Positions 48,051-56,142 of a stretch of DNA of 64,000 bases are shown here, one piece after another. Every line of letters starts with the position of its first letter. Position 1 is the stretch's first letter. The notes beneath the pieces were generated by a model that searched no databases, was not told the origin of the DNA, and saw nothing but the letters and a program-made list of their open reading frames with translations. Position numbers and translations under genes: made by a program. The stretch is from Halochromatium glycolicum (lineage in GTDB: Bacteria > Pseudomonadota > Gammaproteobacteria > Chromatiales > Chromatiaceae): the NCBI RefSeq assembly GCF_016584085.1, contig NZ_NRSJ01000001.1, positions 91,001 through 155,000 of the forward strand. The letters are read 5' to 3'.

Positions 48051-48310
48051 TTCTGGTCGCTGACTGCTCGGCGTTGGTGGCATTGGCAACCTGCGATGCC
48101 CTGTCGCTCCTTGATCAGCTGTTCGGCACGGTGGTCGGGTCAGCAGCGGTCTATCGCGAAGCGGTGGTCGGCAACAAGCCCGAAGCCGAGCGGTTGCGGG
48201 TCTATCTGCAGGGGCGTGTCCGGGCGCTCGATCCGGAGCACCCTGTTCTACTCGATGGCTTCTCGGACCCTGGCGAAACCGAGGCGATGCTGTGCGTACC
48301 GCAGGCATGA
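48047..48310 (+). pseudogene. DUF3368 PIN-like toxin, truncated
   Basis: Begins as a DUF3368 toxin (LVADCSALVALATCDALSLL with the first PIN Asp; YREAVVGNKPEA; SDPGETEAM) but ends at residue 87 after LCVPQA, where the family normally runs on for about 70 residues including the second acidic cluster (DDRxGR). Sequence downstream in another frame has DRCRGR, suggesting a frameshift near 48290. The toxin is probably inactive. Confidence 0.75.
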
Positions 48311-48493
48311 TCGTTGTCGCGGGCGGTAGCACGGCGCCGCACTGTGCCGGCCTCGAGCGTGAGCCGAACTCGCGCGCATCGGGATACGCGGCGGTCGCCT
48401 TAATGCACTAGAATCCGAGGTCTTGTCCGCGATCATGCCGCATGCGCTGATCGACCTCGTCTATCGCCTGCTCGACCACCGGGTTATCCCAGT

Positions 48494-50425
48494 ATGTCCG
48501 ACACCTTCCACGGCCCTTCCGATACCCCCGAGAATCCGTTCCCGCTGCTCTCGACCATCGATGATCCCGCCGATCTGCGACGGCTGCCGAGCAGCGAGCT
48601 CAAACAGCTCGCGGCCGAGCTGCGGGGCTTCCTGATCGATAGCGTCTCACGCACCGGCGGCCATCTGGCGGCCGGGCTGGGCGTGGTCGAGCTCAGCATC
48701 GCGCTGCACTATGTGTTCGACACGCCGCGCGACCGTATCGTCTGGGACGTCGGGCATCAGGCGTATCCGCACAAGATCCTGACCGGGCGGCGGGATCGGA
48801 TGGCGCGGATGCGGCAGCAGGGGGGGTTGTCCGGCTTTCCGAAGCGCGCCGAGAGCCCGTATGACACCTTCGGCGTCGGGCATTCCAGCACCTCGATCAG
48901 CGCGGCGCTCGGCATGGCGATCGCGGCCAAGCAGAAGGGTGAGCCGCGCCAGATCATCGCGGTGATCGGCGACGGCGCGCTCAGCGCCGGGATGGCGTTC
49001 GAGGCATTGAACCACGGCGGGCCGCTCGACCCGGACCTGATGATCATCCTGAACGACAACGAGATGTCGATCTCGCCGCCGGTCGGCGCGATCAGCAGCC
49101 ACCTGGCGCGGCTGCTCTCGGGCGGCCTCTACACCAAGATGCGCGAGGGCAGCAAGACCGCGCTGCGCGGGATGCCGCAGCTGCGCGAGCTGGTCGGGCG
49201 CTGGGAGGAGCACGTCAAGGGGATGGTCATGCCGAGTACCCTGTTCGAGGAGCTCGGCTTCAACTACATCGGGCCGGTCGATGGCCATGATATCGATGCC
49301 GTGGTCGGGACGCTGCGCAACATGAAGCGGATGCCTGGCCCGCGGCTGCTGCACCTGATCACCCAGAAGGGCCACGGCTATGAGCCGGCCGAGCATGCGC
49401 CGACCACCTATCACGGGGTGACGCCGTTCGACCTCAAGACCGGGGCGGTGGCCAAGAAGGGCGGCGGCAAGAGTTACACCCAGATCTTCGGCGACTGGCT
49501 GTGCCATCGGGCCGAGGCCGATGACCGGCTGCTCGGGATCACCCCGGCGATGCGCGAGGGCTCGGGGCTGGTCGAGTTCTCGGAGCGCTTTCCGCAGCGC
49601 TACTTCGATGTCGGCATCGCCGAGCAGCATGCGGTCACGCTCGCGGCCGGGATGGCCTGCGAGGGCATGAAGCCGGTGGTCGCGATCTATTCGACCTTCC
49701 TGCAGCGCGGTTACGACCAGCTCGCCCATGACGTCTGCCTGCAGGGCTTGGACGTGACCTTCGCGGTCGACCGCGCCGGTCTGGTCGGTGCCGACGGCCC
49801 GACCCATGCCGGCGCCTTCGACTACAGCTATGCCCGCCCGCTGCCGAATCTGGTCATCATGGCACCGGCCGATGAGAACGAGTGCTGGTGGATGCTCGAG
49901 GCCGCCTACGCCCACGAGGGGCCGGCGATCGTCCGCTATCCGCGCGGCACCGGTCCCGGCGTCGCGATCGACAAGGCCGGCGGCCGGCCGATCCCGATCG
50001 GCGAGGCCGAGGTGCGCCGCGAGGGCCGCGATGTCGCGCTGTTGGCGTTCGGCAGTCGGGTCGCAGCCGCCGAGGTGGTCGGGGAACGCCTGAATGCGAC
50101 GGTGGTCAATATGCGCTTCGTCAAACCGCTCGATGATCCGCTCATCCTCGATATGGCCGAGCGCCATCAATTGCTGGTGACGGTCGAGGAGAATGCGGTC
50201 GCTGGCGGGGCCGGCTCGGCGATCTCGGAGCTGCTGGCCGAGCAGGGCGTGACCGTGCGCTGTCTGCATCTCGGGCTGCCGGACCGCTGTCAGGAGCAAG
50301 CGACCCACGGCCAGCAGCTTGCGGCCTGCGGCCTGGATGAGGATGGGATCGAGAGCGCGGTCCGCGCCGAGCTGCGCGACCTGGGACTGGACAAGGCGCC
50401 GTTGCACGGGGCCAGCACGGGTTGA
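48494..50425 (+). CDS. dxs: 1-deoxy-D-xylulose-5-phosphate synthase
   Basis: Thiamine-dependent first enzyme of the MEP isoprenoid pathway, which feeds carotenoids, quinones and bacteriochlorophyll tails in phototrophs. It has 643 residues. The thiamine diphosphate motif [27 protein letters not shown] is at about residue 156-195, [17 protein letters not shown] near 370, and the transketolase C-terminal domain about 500-620. No relatives of the pathway adjoin it. The stop is directly followed by the gloB ATG. Confidence 0.98.
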   Translation: MSDTFHGPSDTPENPFPLLSTIDDPADLRRLPSSELKQLAAELRGFLIDSVSRTGGHLAAGLGVVELSIALHYVFDTPRDRIVWDVGHQAYPHKILTGRRDRMARMRQQGGLSGFPKRAESPYDTFGVGHSSTSISAALGMAIAAKQKGEPRQIIAVIGDGALSAGMAFEALNHGGPLDPDLMIILNDNEMSISPPVGAISSHLARLLSGGLYTKMREGSKTALRGMPQLRELVGRWEEHVKGMVMPSTLFEELGFNYIGPVDGHDIDAVVGTLRNMKRMPGPRLLHLITQKGHGYEPAEHAPTTYHGVTPFDLKTGAVAKKGGGKSYTQIFGDWLCHRAEADDRLLGITPAMREGSGLVEFSERFPQRYFDVGIAEQHAVTLAAGMACEGMKPVVAIYSTFLQRGYDQLAHDVCLQGLDVTFAVDRAGLVGADGPTHAGAFDYSYARPLPNLVIMAPADENECWWMLEAAYAHEGPAIVRYPRGTGPGVAIDKAGGRPIPIGEAEVRREGRDVALLAFGSRVAAAEVVGERLNATVVNMRFVKPLDDPLILDMAERHQLLVTVEENAVAGGAGSAISELLAEQGVTVRCLHLGLPDRCQEQATHGQQLAACGLDEDGIESAVRAELRDLGLDKAPLHGASTG

Positions 50426-51214
50426 ATGGCGATGACGTTGATGATCGAGCCGATACCGGCCTTCGAGGATAACTACATCTGGCTGCTGCAGCGGCCGGGG
50501 CGGGGCGAGGCCGTCGTGGTCGATCCCGGTGAGGCCGGGCCGGTGATCGAACGGCTGCAGCAGGACGGGCTGCGCTTGGCGGCGATCCTGATCACCCACC
50601 ATCACGGCGATCACATCGGCGGGGTCGCGGCGCTGCGCGCGCGCTGGCCGCAGGCCGAGGTGTTCGGGCCGCAGGACCGGCGGATCAAGGGTCTGACCCG
50701 GGTGGTTGCCGATGGCGACCAGGTCCAGCCGCCCGGGCTCGCGCAGACCTTCACGGTGCTCGCGGTCCCCGGCCATACCGCGACCCATATCGCCTACTAC
50801 GGCGCCGGCGCGCTGTTCTGTGGCGACACGTTGTTCGCGGCCGGCTGCGGTCGGGTCTTCGACGGCACCTTCGAGGAGCTGGCGGAGTCGTTGCGGCGCA
50901 TCGCGGCGCTGCCGGCCGAGACGCGCTGCTACTGCGCCCATGAGTACACGCTGGCGAATCTCGGTTTCGCGCGCTGGGTCGAGCCGGAGAGCCCGGCCTT
51001 GGCCGAGGCCGTTGCGGCGGCCGAGCAGCGCCGCGCGGGCGATCTGCCGACGGTGCCGACCTCCCTCGGGGACGAGCGCGCGGTCAATCCCTTCCTGCGC
51101 ACCGATGAACCGGCCGTGATCGCCGCCGCGGAGCGCTTCGCCGGGAGGACGCTGACCGGCCATACCGAGGTGTTCTCCGCGTTGCGGCGCTGGAAGGATG
51201 AACGCTATGACTGA
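50426..51214 (+). CDS. gloB: Hydroxyacylglutathione hydrolase (glyoxalase II)
   Basis: Metallo-beta-lactamase-fold hydrolase that splits S-lactoylglutathione. It has 262 residues. The metal motif THHHGDHIGG is at about residue 52-61; further ligands are in VPGHTATHIAYY and LFCGDTLFAAGCGR; CAHEYTLAN carries the last His. The start ATG is immediately after the dxs stop, suggesting coupled translation. Confidence 0.97.
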   Translation: MAMTLMIEPIPAFEDNYIWLLQRPGRGEAVVVDPGEAGPVIERLQQDGLRLAAILITHHHGDHIGGVAALRARWPQAEVFGPQDRRIKGLTRVVADGDQVQPPGLAQTFTVLAVPGHTATHIAYYGAGALFCGDTLFAAGCGRVFDGTFEELAESLRRIAALPAETRCYCAHEYTLANLGFARWVEPESPALAEAVAAAEQRRAGDLPTVPTSLGDERAVNPFLRTDEPAVIAAAERFAGRTLTGHTEVFSALRRWKDERYD

Positions 51215-51280
51215 GCCTGCCTGGGCTGACGGCGCTGGCTGCCAGTCCGGTTGCCAGAACTTCAGCCCGATCCTCAGCCA

Positions 51281-51351
51281 GATCCGCGGCTGGACCCGCT
51301 GCCAGAACCGCTACCGAACCCGCTGCCCGATCCGCGGCTGGACCCGCTGCC
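51281..51351. repeat. Direct repeat before lnt
   Basis: The 23-base unit gatccgcggctggacccgct(gcc) occurs at 51281-51303 and 51329-51351, separated by a related 25-base segment. In the lnt frame it spells a proline/aspartate/leucine-rich string. It confuses the choice of the lnt start. Confidence 0.75.
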
Positions 51352-51478
51352 GGGCTGGCGATCTGCGCGGCCTTCCCGTTCCTGGCGAGCATCGCAGCCC
51401 GCGCCCTCGGAGCACGAACCGCTCGCAGCCGCTGTTTTACGGTCAATCGATGCTCTGAGTACCCCCGCAGTGGCAGCA

Positions 51479-52999
51479 GTGACGACCTGGGCCCGCACGC
51501 ACTGGCGGCAGGCATTGATCGCGGCGCTTGCAGGGGCGCTGCTCGTGCTTTCGTTCGCGCCGTTCGGGCTCTATCCGGCGGCCGTGTTGGCGCTGGCCGG
51601 CTTCTATCTCGCGCTGCGCGGTTGCAATGGGCGCGACGCCTTCCTCATCGGCTGGCTGTTCGGCCTCGCGCTGTTCGGCACGGGCGTGGCCTGGGTGCGG
51701 ATCAGTCTGAACGAGTTCGGCAATATGCCGGCGCTCGTCGCCAATCTGCTGATGCTGCTGTTCGTCGCGGCGATGGCGCTCTACTACGGGATCACGGGCT
51801 GGCTGATCCGGCGGCTCGAAGGGGCGCGGCCGCCGGGCTGGAGCGGACCACTGCTGATCCTGCCGGCGGTCTGGGTGCTGCTGGAATGGCTGCGCGGCTG
51901 GCTGTTTACCGGTTTCCCCTGGCTCTATGCCGGCAATGGGCAGCTCGACGGCCCGCTCGGCGGGCTGGCGCCGGTGCTCGGCGTGCACGGTTTGAGTCTG
52001 GCGGTGGCGGTCTCGGCTGGTCTGCTCTGGGGACTGTTGCGATGGCGTGGCGGCGCGCGGCGCTTGACACTGATCGGACTGGCGCTGCTCTGGGCCGGCT
52101 CGGGCCTGCTCTGGCGGGTCGACTGGACAGCCCCTGCGCCCGGCCCGGATGGAGGCCCTATCCGAGTCGCGGTGATCCAGGGAAACGTCGAGCAGTCGGT
52201 GAAGTGGGATTCGGACGGTCTGATGCCGACGTTGGAGATCTATCTGACGCTGACCCGCGAGCACCTGGATAGCGATCTCGTCGTCTGGCCCGAGACGGCT
52301 ATCCCAGAGTTTCTGCACCGAGTTCAGGGACCGCTGATCCGGCCGCTGACAGAGACTGCGCGCGAGGCCGGAGCCGAGATCGTGGTCGGGCTTCCGGTGA
52401 TGGAGCAGGATGGCCGCTATTACAACGCGCTGATCAGTCTTGGCAGCGCACAGGATCGATACTTCAAGCGCCACCTGGTGCCTTTCGGCGAGTTCCTGCC
52501 CTTCGAGGCGCAGCTTCGACCGCTGATCGACTGGTTCGAGGTGCCAATGTCCGACTTCAGCCGCGGCAGCGCCGAGCGGCCGCTGCTGCAGGTCGGTGAG
52601 CGCCGGGTCGGCGTCTCGATCTGCTATGAGGATGTCTTTGTCGAGGAGGTCCGGCAGGCCCTGCCCGATGCGGCCTACCTGATCAACGTCAGCAACGATG
52701 CCTGGTTCGGCGATTCGCTCGCGCCGCACCAGCATCTGCAGTTCGCGCGCTTGCGGGCGCTCGAGACGGGGCGTTGGCTGGTGCGGGCCACAAATACCGG
52801 GATCTCGGCAATCATCGATCCATTCGGGCGCGTCGATCGGCAGCTGCCGCTGTTCGAGCGCGCGGCGCTGACTGGGACCATTCAGCCGCGCACCGGTGCG
52901 ACGCCGTTAGTTCGGTTTGGCAGTGCCGTGCCCTTGGCGCTGGCGCTGCTGATGCTGGGCGCGGCCCTCCTGTTGCGTGCCGGTTTCCCACGTCGCTAA
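51479..52999 (+). CDS. lnt: Apolipoprotein N-acyltransferase
   Basis: Adds the third acyl chain to lipoproteins in the inner membrane. Membrane part with FAPFGLYPAAVLALAGFYLA first, then the nitrilase-like periplasmic domain: VVWPETAIPEF (catalytic Glu), KRHLVPFGEFLPF (Lys), VGVSICYEDVF (Cys), NVSNDAWFGDSLAP. No ATG is available. GTG 51479 gives 506 residues and the usual 11-residue lead before the first helix; GTG 51470 is equivalent. TTG 51251 would add 76 residues derived from a proline-rich repeat and is less likely. The gene lies far from corC, with which it is often linked. Confidence 0.92.
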   Translation: MTTWARTHWRQALIAALAGALLVLSFAPFGLYPAAVLALAGFYLALRGCNGRDAFLIGWLFGLALFGTGVAWVRISLNEFGNMPALVANLLMLLFVAAMALYYGITGWLIRRLEGARPPGWSGPLLILPAVWVLLEWLRGWLFTGFPWLYAGNGQLDGPLGGLAPVLGVHGLSLAVAVSAGLLWGLLRWRGGARRLTLIGLALLWAGSGLLWRVDWTAPAPGPDGGPIRVAVIQGNVEQSVKWDSDGLMPTLEIYLTLTREHLDSDLVVWPETAIPEFLHRVQGPLIRPLTETAREAGAEIVVGLPVMEQDGRYYNALISLGSAQDRYFKRHLVPFGEFLPFEAQLRPLIDWFEVPMSDFSRGSAERPLLQVGERRVGVSICYEDVFVEEVRQALPDAAYLINVSNDAWFGDSLAPHQHLQFARLRALETGRWLVRATNTGISAIIDPFGRVDRQLPLFERAALTGTIQPRTGATPLVRFGSAVPLALALLMLGAALLLRAGFPRR

Positions 53000-53050
53000 C
53001 GTTCATGGCGCGGCGCCACCCCGGACGATGAATCCCGCCTGATTCACGGT
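52998..53050. repeat. Dispersed repeat, copy 2
   Basis: Starts aacgttcatggcgcggcgcc and ends cctgattcacgg; it begins in the stop codon of lnt. It matches the copy at 18714-18768 after nrdD. The sequence after it (to about 53230) shows no gene. Confidence 0.6.
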
Positions 53051-53238
53051 AACGATTCGATTAGGGTGCCGCATGAGCCCGCAAAGCGAAACGCTCACGG
53101 CCGTTGTCTCGGTCAGCACCGATCGGGTTACCGTAAAGCGAAAGGGGAGGCGGGGTGCGGAGGTAAAGCAAAGGCGTTTCCCTGTGAGCGGGCGCCTCGA
53201 TATCATGCGCCGTTCGTTGTCTGTCCGGAACCGCCGTT

Positions 53239-53757
53239 TTGCTCGTCATCATCAATTTCTTCATCGAGCTTGCGTTGCTGCGTCGCGCGCCGCAAGACCT
53301 GCCGGCTTCGACGGCCTTGTTCTCGCTGGTCATCTTGGTTGCTCTCGTTGCCGGCCTGCTGCTGGCGCTGACTGCCGGCGTAGGCTTCGCCAGCGGTCTG
53401 GTACAAAGCCTCCTGGATCTGGGGCTGATGCTCGGCGCCTTGTCGCTAGCGCTGCGATTGGTGGACCGGCGGGCGCGTTTTCTTCAGACCGCCACCGCGG
53501 TGATCGGGGTCGATATCCTGATCACGCTGCTGGCCTTGTTCCCGGTCAGCCTCGCGCGCCCAAGCGATGCGGACAGTGGACTATTGGCCTTGGCCGGTCT
53601 GCTGTTCCTGCTGCTTGTCGCCTGGAGCATCGTCGCAACCGGGCATATCCTGCGGCATGCGTTCGGTCTGACCCTGCTGCAGGGTGCCGCGATTGCAATC
53701 GGCTTTGACCTGCTGTCGTTTGTGATCATCGGCGGCATCGTCGATACCCTGGGTTGA
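53239..53757 (+). CDS. Membrane protein of unknown function, linked to mpl
   Basis: 172-residue protein with four to five hydrophobic spans (LLVIINFFIELALLRR start; ASTALFSLVILVALVAGLLL; LLFLLLVAWSIVATGHIL; QGAAIAIGFDLLSFVIIGGI). No family is recognised with certainty. Translation seems to start at TTG 53239, since no ATG or GTG in frame lies upstream. It ends 24 bases before mpl, so the two are likely co-transcribed. Confidence 0.7.
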   Translation: MLVIINFFIELALLRRAPQDLPASTALFSLVILVALVAGLLLALTAGVGFASGLVQSLLDLGLMLGALSLALRLVDRRARFLQTATAVIGVDILITLLALFPVSLARPSDADSGLLALAGLLFLLLVAWSIVATGHILRHAFGLTLLQGAAIAIGFDLLSFVIIGGIVDTLG

Positions 53758-53781
53758 ACCGACACCAGAGGCGCGAATCCG

Positions 53782-55182
53782 ATGCACCTGCATATCCTCG
53801 GCATCTGCGGCACCTTCATGGGCGGCCTGGCGCTGCTCGCCCGTGCGCTCGGACACCGGGTCACCGGTTCCGACGCCAATGTCTATCCGCCGATGAGTAC
53901 CCAGCTGGAGGCAGCGGGGATCGAGCTGATCCACGGGTATGCCGCCGAGCAACTGGAGCTGGCGCCGGATCGGATCATCGTCGGTAATGCGATGAAGCGC
54001 GGTCTGCCGGTGGTCGAGGCGCTGCTCGACCGCGACCTGCCTTACAGCTCCGGTCCGCAATGGCTGGCCGAGCATGCACTGCATGGCCGCCACGTGCTGG
54101 CGGTTGCCGGCACCCATGGCAAGACCACGACTGCGAGCATGCTGGCCTGGGTGCTGGAGGCGGTGGGCATGGCGCCGGGCTTCCTGATCGGCGGCGTTGC
54201 GGTGGACTTTGGTGTCTCGGCGAGGCTGGGCGAGGGCCGGATGTTCGTGATCGAGGCCGATGAGTACGACACCGCTTTCTTCGACAAACGCTCGAAGTTC
54301 GTCCACTATCGGCCACGCACGCTGGTGATGAACAATCTCGAATTCGATCACGCCGATATCTTCGGCGATCTCGGTCAGATCCAGCGTCAGTTCCATCACT
54401 TGGTGCGGACGGTCCCGGGCACTGGGCTGATCATCCACCCACAAGAGGATGCGGCGCTGGATCAGGTGCTGGCGATGGGGTGTTGGACACCGACCGTTTC
54501 GACTGGGATGCGCACATCACCGGAGACCCAGAGTCGCTCGACGGCGGCCGAGTGGGAGGCCGAGCTTGGCGCCGAAGACGGCTCGGCATTTCGTGTCTGG
54601 CACCGGAGGCAGGTGATCGGGACGCTCGAGTGGCCGCTGATCGGGCTGCATAACGTGCGCAACGGGCTGGCGGCGATCGCGGCAGCCGAGCACGTCGGGG
54701 TCGATCCGGTGCAAGCGATCTCGGCATTGGCCCACTTTCGCGGCGTCAAGCGCCGGATGGAGCTGCGTGGGACGGCAGGCAACGTCCGGGTCTACGACGA
54801 TTTCGCCCATCATCCGACCGCGATCGCGAGCACCCTGTCAGGGCTGCGTCAGCAGGTCGGTCAGGGACGGATCATCGCCGTGTTGGAACCGCGCTCGAAC
54901 ACCATGCGCATGGGAGTGCACGGGGCGGCGCTGGCCGGCGCCCTGGATGCGGCCGACCGCATTGTCGTCTATTGTCCGCCGGACCTCAGCTGGGACGCCG
55001 AGGCAACCTTGGCCGCGCTCGGGGACCGCCTGTACGTCGGCAGCACGCTGGAGGAGGTGTTGGGCGCTGTGATCGCGGCGGCTGGTCCCGGTGACCAGGT
55101 GCTGGTGATGAGTAACGGCGGCTTTGGCGGAATCCATGAGGACCTGCTTGATCGGCTCGGTGCTCGCGCGGATTGCGGGTGA
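53782..55182 (+). CDS. mpl: UDP-N-acetylmuramate:L-Ala-gamma-D-Glu-meso-DAP ligase
   Basis: Mur-ligase that recycles murein tripeptide onto UDP-MurNAc. It has 466 residues. It opens MHLHILGICGTFMGGLALLA as in Mpl; the ATP loop AGTHGKTTTASML is at about residue 110-122; EADEYDTAFFDKRSKF and FDHADIFGDL contain the catalytic acidic residues; DDFAHHPTAI is in the C-terminal domain. ATG 53782 is certain. Confidence 0.97.
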   Translation: MHLHILGICGTFMGGLALLARALGHRVTGSDANVYPPMSTQLEAAGIELIHGYAAEQLELAPDRIIVGNAMKRGLPVVEALLDRDLPYSSGPQWLAEHALHGRHVLAVAGTHGKTTTASMLAWVLEAVGMAPGFLIGGVAVDFGVSARLGEGRMFVIEADEYDTAFFDKRSKFVHYRPRTLVMNNLEFDHADIFGDLGQIQRQFHHLVRTVPGTGLIIHPQEDAALDQVLAMGCWTPTVSTGMRTSPETQSRSTAAEWEAELGAEDGSAFRVWHRRQVIGTLEWPLIGLHNVRNGLAAIAAAEHVGVDPVQAISALAHFRGVKRRMELRGTAGNVRVYDDFAHHPTAIASTLSGLRQQVGQGRIIAVLEPRSNTMRMGVHGAALAGALDAADRIVVYCPPDLSWDAEATLAALGDRLYVGSTLEEVLGAVIAAAGPGDQVLVMSNGGFGGIHEDLLDRLGARADCG

Positions 55183-55362
55183 GGGGTGCCGATCAGCGGC
55201 CATCCATTCGATCCCGCGCGCCTCACCAGCAGGTTCGCAGCTCTATTGGTGCCCGACGCGCGGGCGCCAGGCAGCAAGCGGTCGTGATGTGGAATCCGAG
55301 ATTGTGCATCCGGACTCGCGGGACTCTCCGCGCCAGATAACCCTTATGCGATCTAGAAACCG
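55183..55362. other. Spacer between mpl and ubiX
   Basis: 180 bases without a convincing gene, hairpin terminator or promoter that I can support. Confidence 0.4.
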
Positions 55363-55998
55363 ATGAGCAGGCCGCCTTCCAGTCGTTGGACCAAGACCGT
55401 CGCAATTGCGCTGACCGGTGCATCGGGCACCGGCTACGGGCTGCGGGTGTTGCAGGGGCTGATCGATGCCGAGGTCAGGGTCTACTTGCTGATCTCGCAG
55501 GCAGCGCAGGTCGTGCTGCGCATGGAGGCCGGCCTCGAGGTGCCGGCGCGGCCGCAGGAGGCCGAGCGCTTTTTTTCGGACTACCTTGGGGCGCAGCCGG
55601 GTCAGCTCAGCGTGTTCGGCCGGCAGCAATGGACGGCGCCGGTGGCCAGTGGTACCAATCCGCCGGATGCGATGGCCGTTGTGCCGTGCACGACGGGGAC
55701 CCTGGCCAATATCGCTGCCGGTCTCAGCGAGGATCTGATCGACCGTGCCGCCGATGTCACGATGAAGGAGGGGCGTAAGCTGATCCTGGTGATCCGGGAG
55801 ACACCGTTTACGACCATTCACCTGGAGAACATGCTGCGCCTGGCGCGCGCCGGCGTCGTGATCATGCCAGCCAATCCGGGTTTCTACTTCAATCCGCAGC
55901 GCGTCGAGGACATCATCGATTTCATCGCGGCGCGGGTGCTCGATCATCTCGGCATCCCCCACCGGTTGGCGCGGCGCTGGGGTGAAGAGGCGGGTTAG
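55363..55998 (+). CDS. ubiX: Flavin prenyltransferase UbiX
   Basis: Makes prenylated FMN, the cofactor of UbiD decarboxylases used in ubiquinone synthesis. It has 211 residues. It carries the flavoprotein motif IALTGASGTGYGLRVLQGL (about residue 14-32), VVPCTTGTLANIAAGLSEDL and ETPFTTIHLENMLRLARAG. UbiD is not in the window. Start ATG 55363; the first 10 residues are poorly conserved. Confidence 0.96.
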   Translation: MSRPPSSRWTKTVAIALTGASGTGYGLRVLQGLIDAEVRVYLLISQAAQVVLRMEAGLEVPARPQEAERFFSDYLGAQPGQLSVFGRQQWTAPVASGTNPPDAMAVVPCTTGTLANIAAGLSEDLIDRAADVTMKEGRKLILVIRETPFTTIHLENMLRLARAGVVIMPANPGFYFNPQRVEDIIDFIAARVLDHLGIPHRLARRWGEEAG

Positions 55999-56142
55999 CC
56001 TCGTCGCGCGAGGGGGCCATAGAGGCCTCGATCGCATCCGTCGAGATGGCGCCCCGCCATGAACCTCTGAAAGGCCCTGTCGGTCGTTTCGGCTGTGCAA
56101 GATGCCGGTTCCGTCGCCACAGAGGCGCCCCGTGAGGCCGGC

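Noticed and set aside
48647..51163. 838-codon open frame on the minus strand opposite dxs and gloB
   Set aside because: It mirrors two strongly conserved plus-strand genes; its Arg/Asp/Gly/Leu-rich composition is the usual artefact of an antisense frame in GC-rich DNA, and no motif is present.
51198..51458. 86-codon plus-strand frame starting inside gloB
   Set aside because: Made from the direct repeat before lnt (IRGWTRC repeated); no ribosome binding site tied to a family; treated as non-coding.
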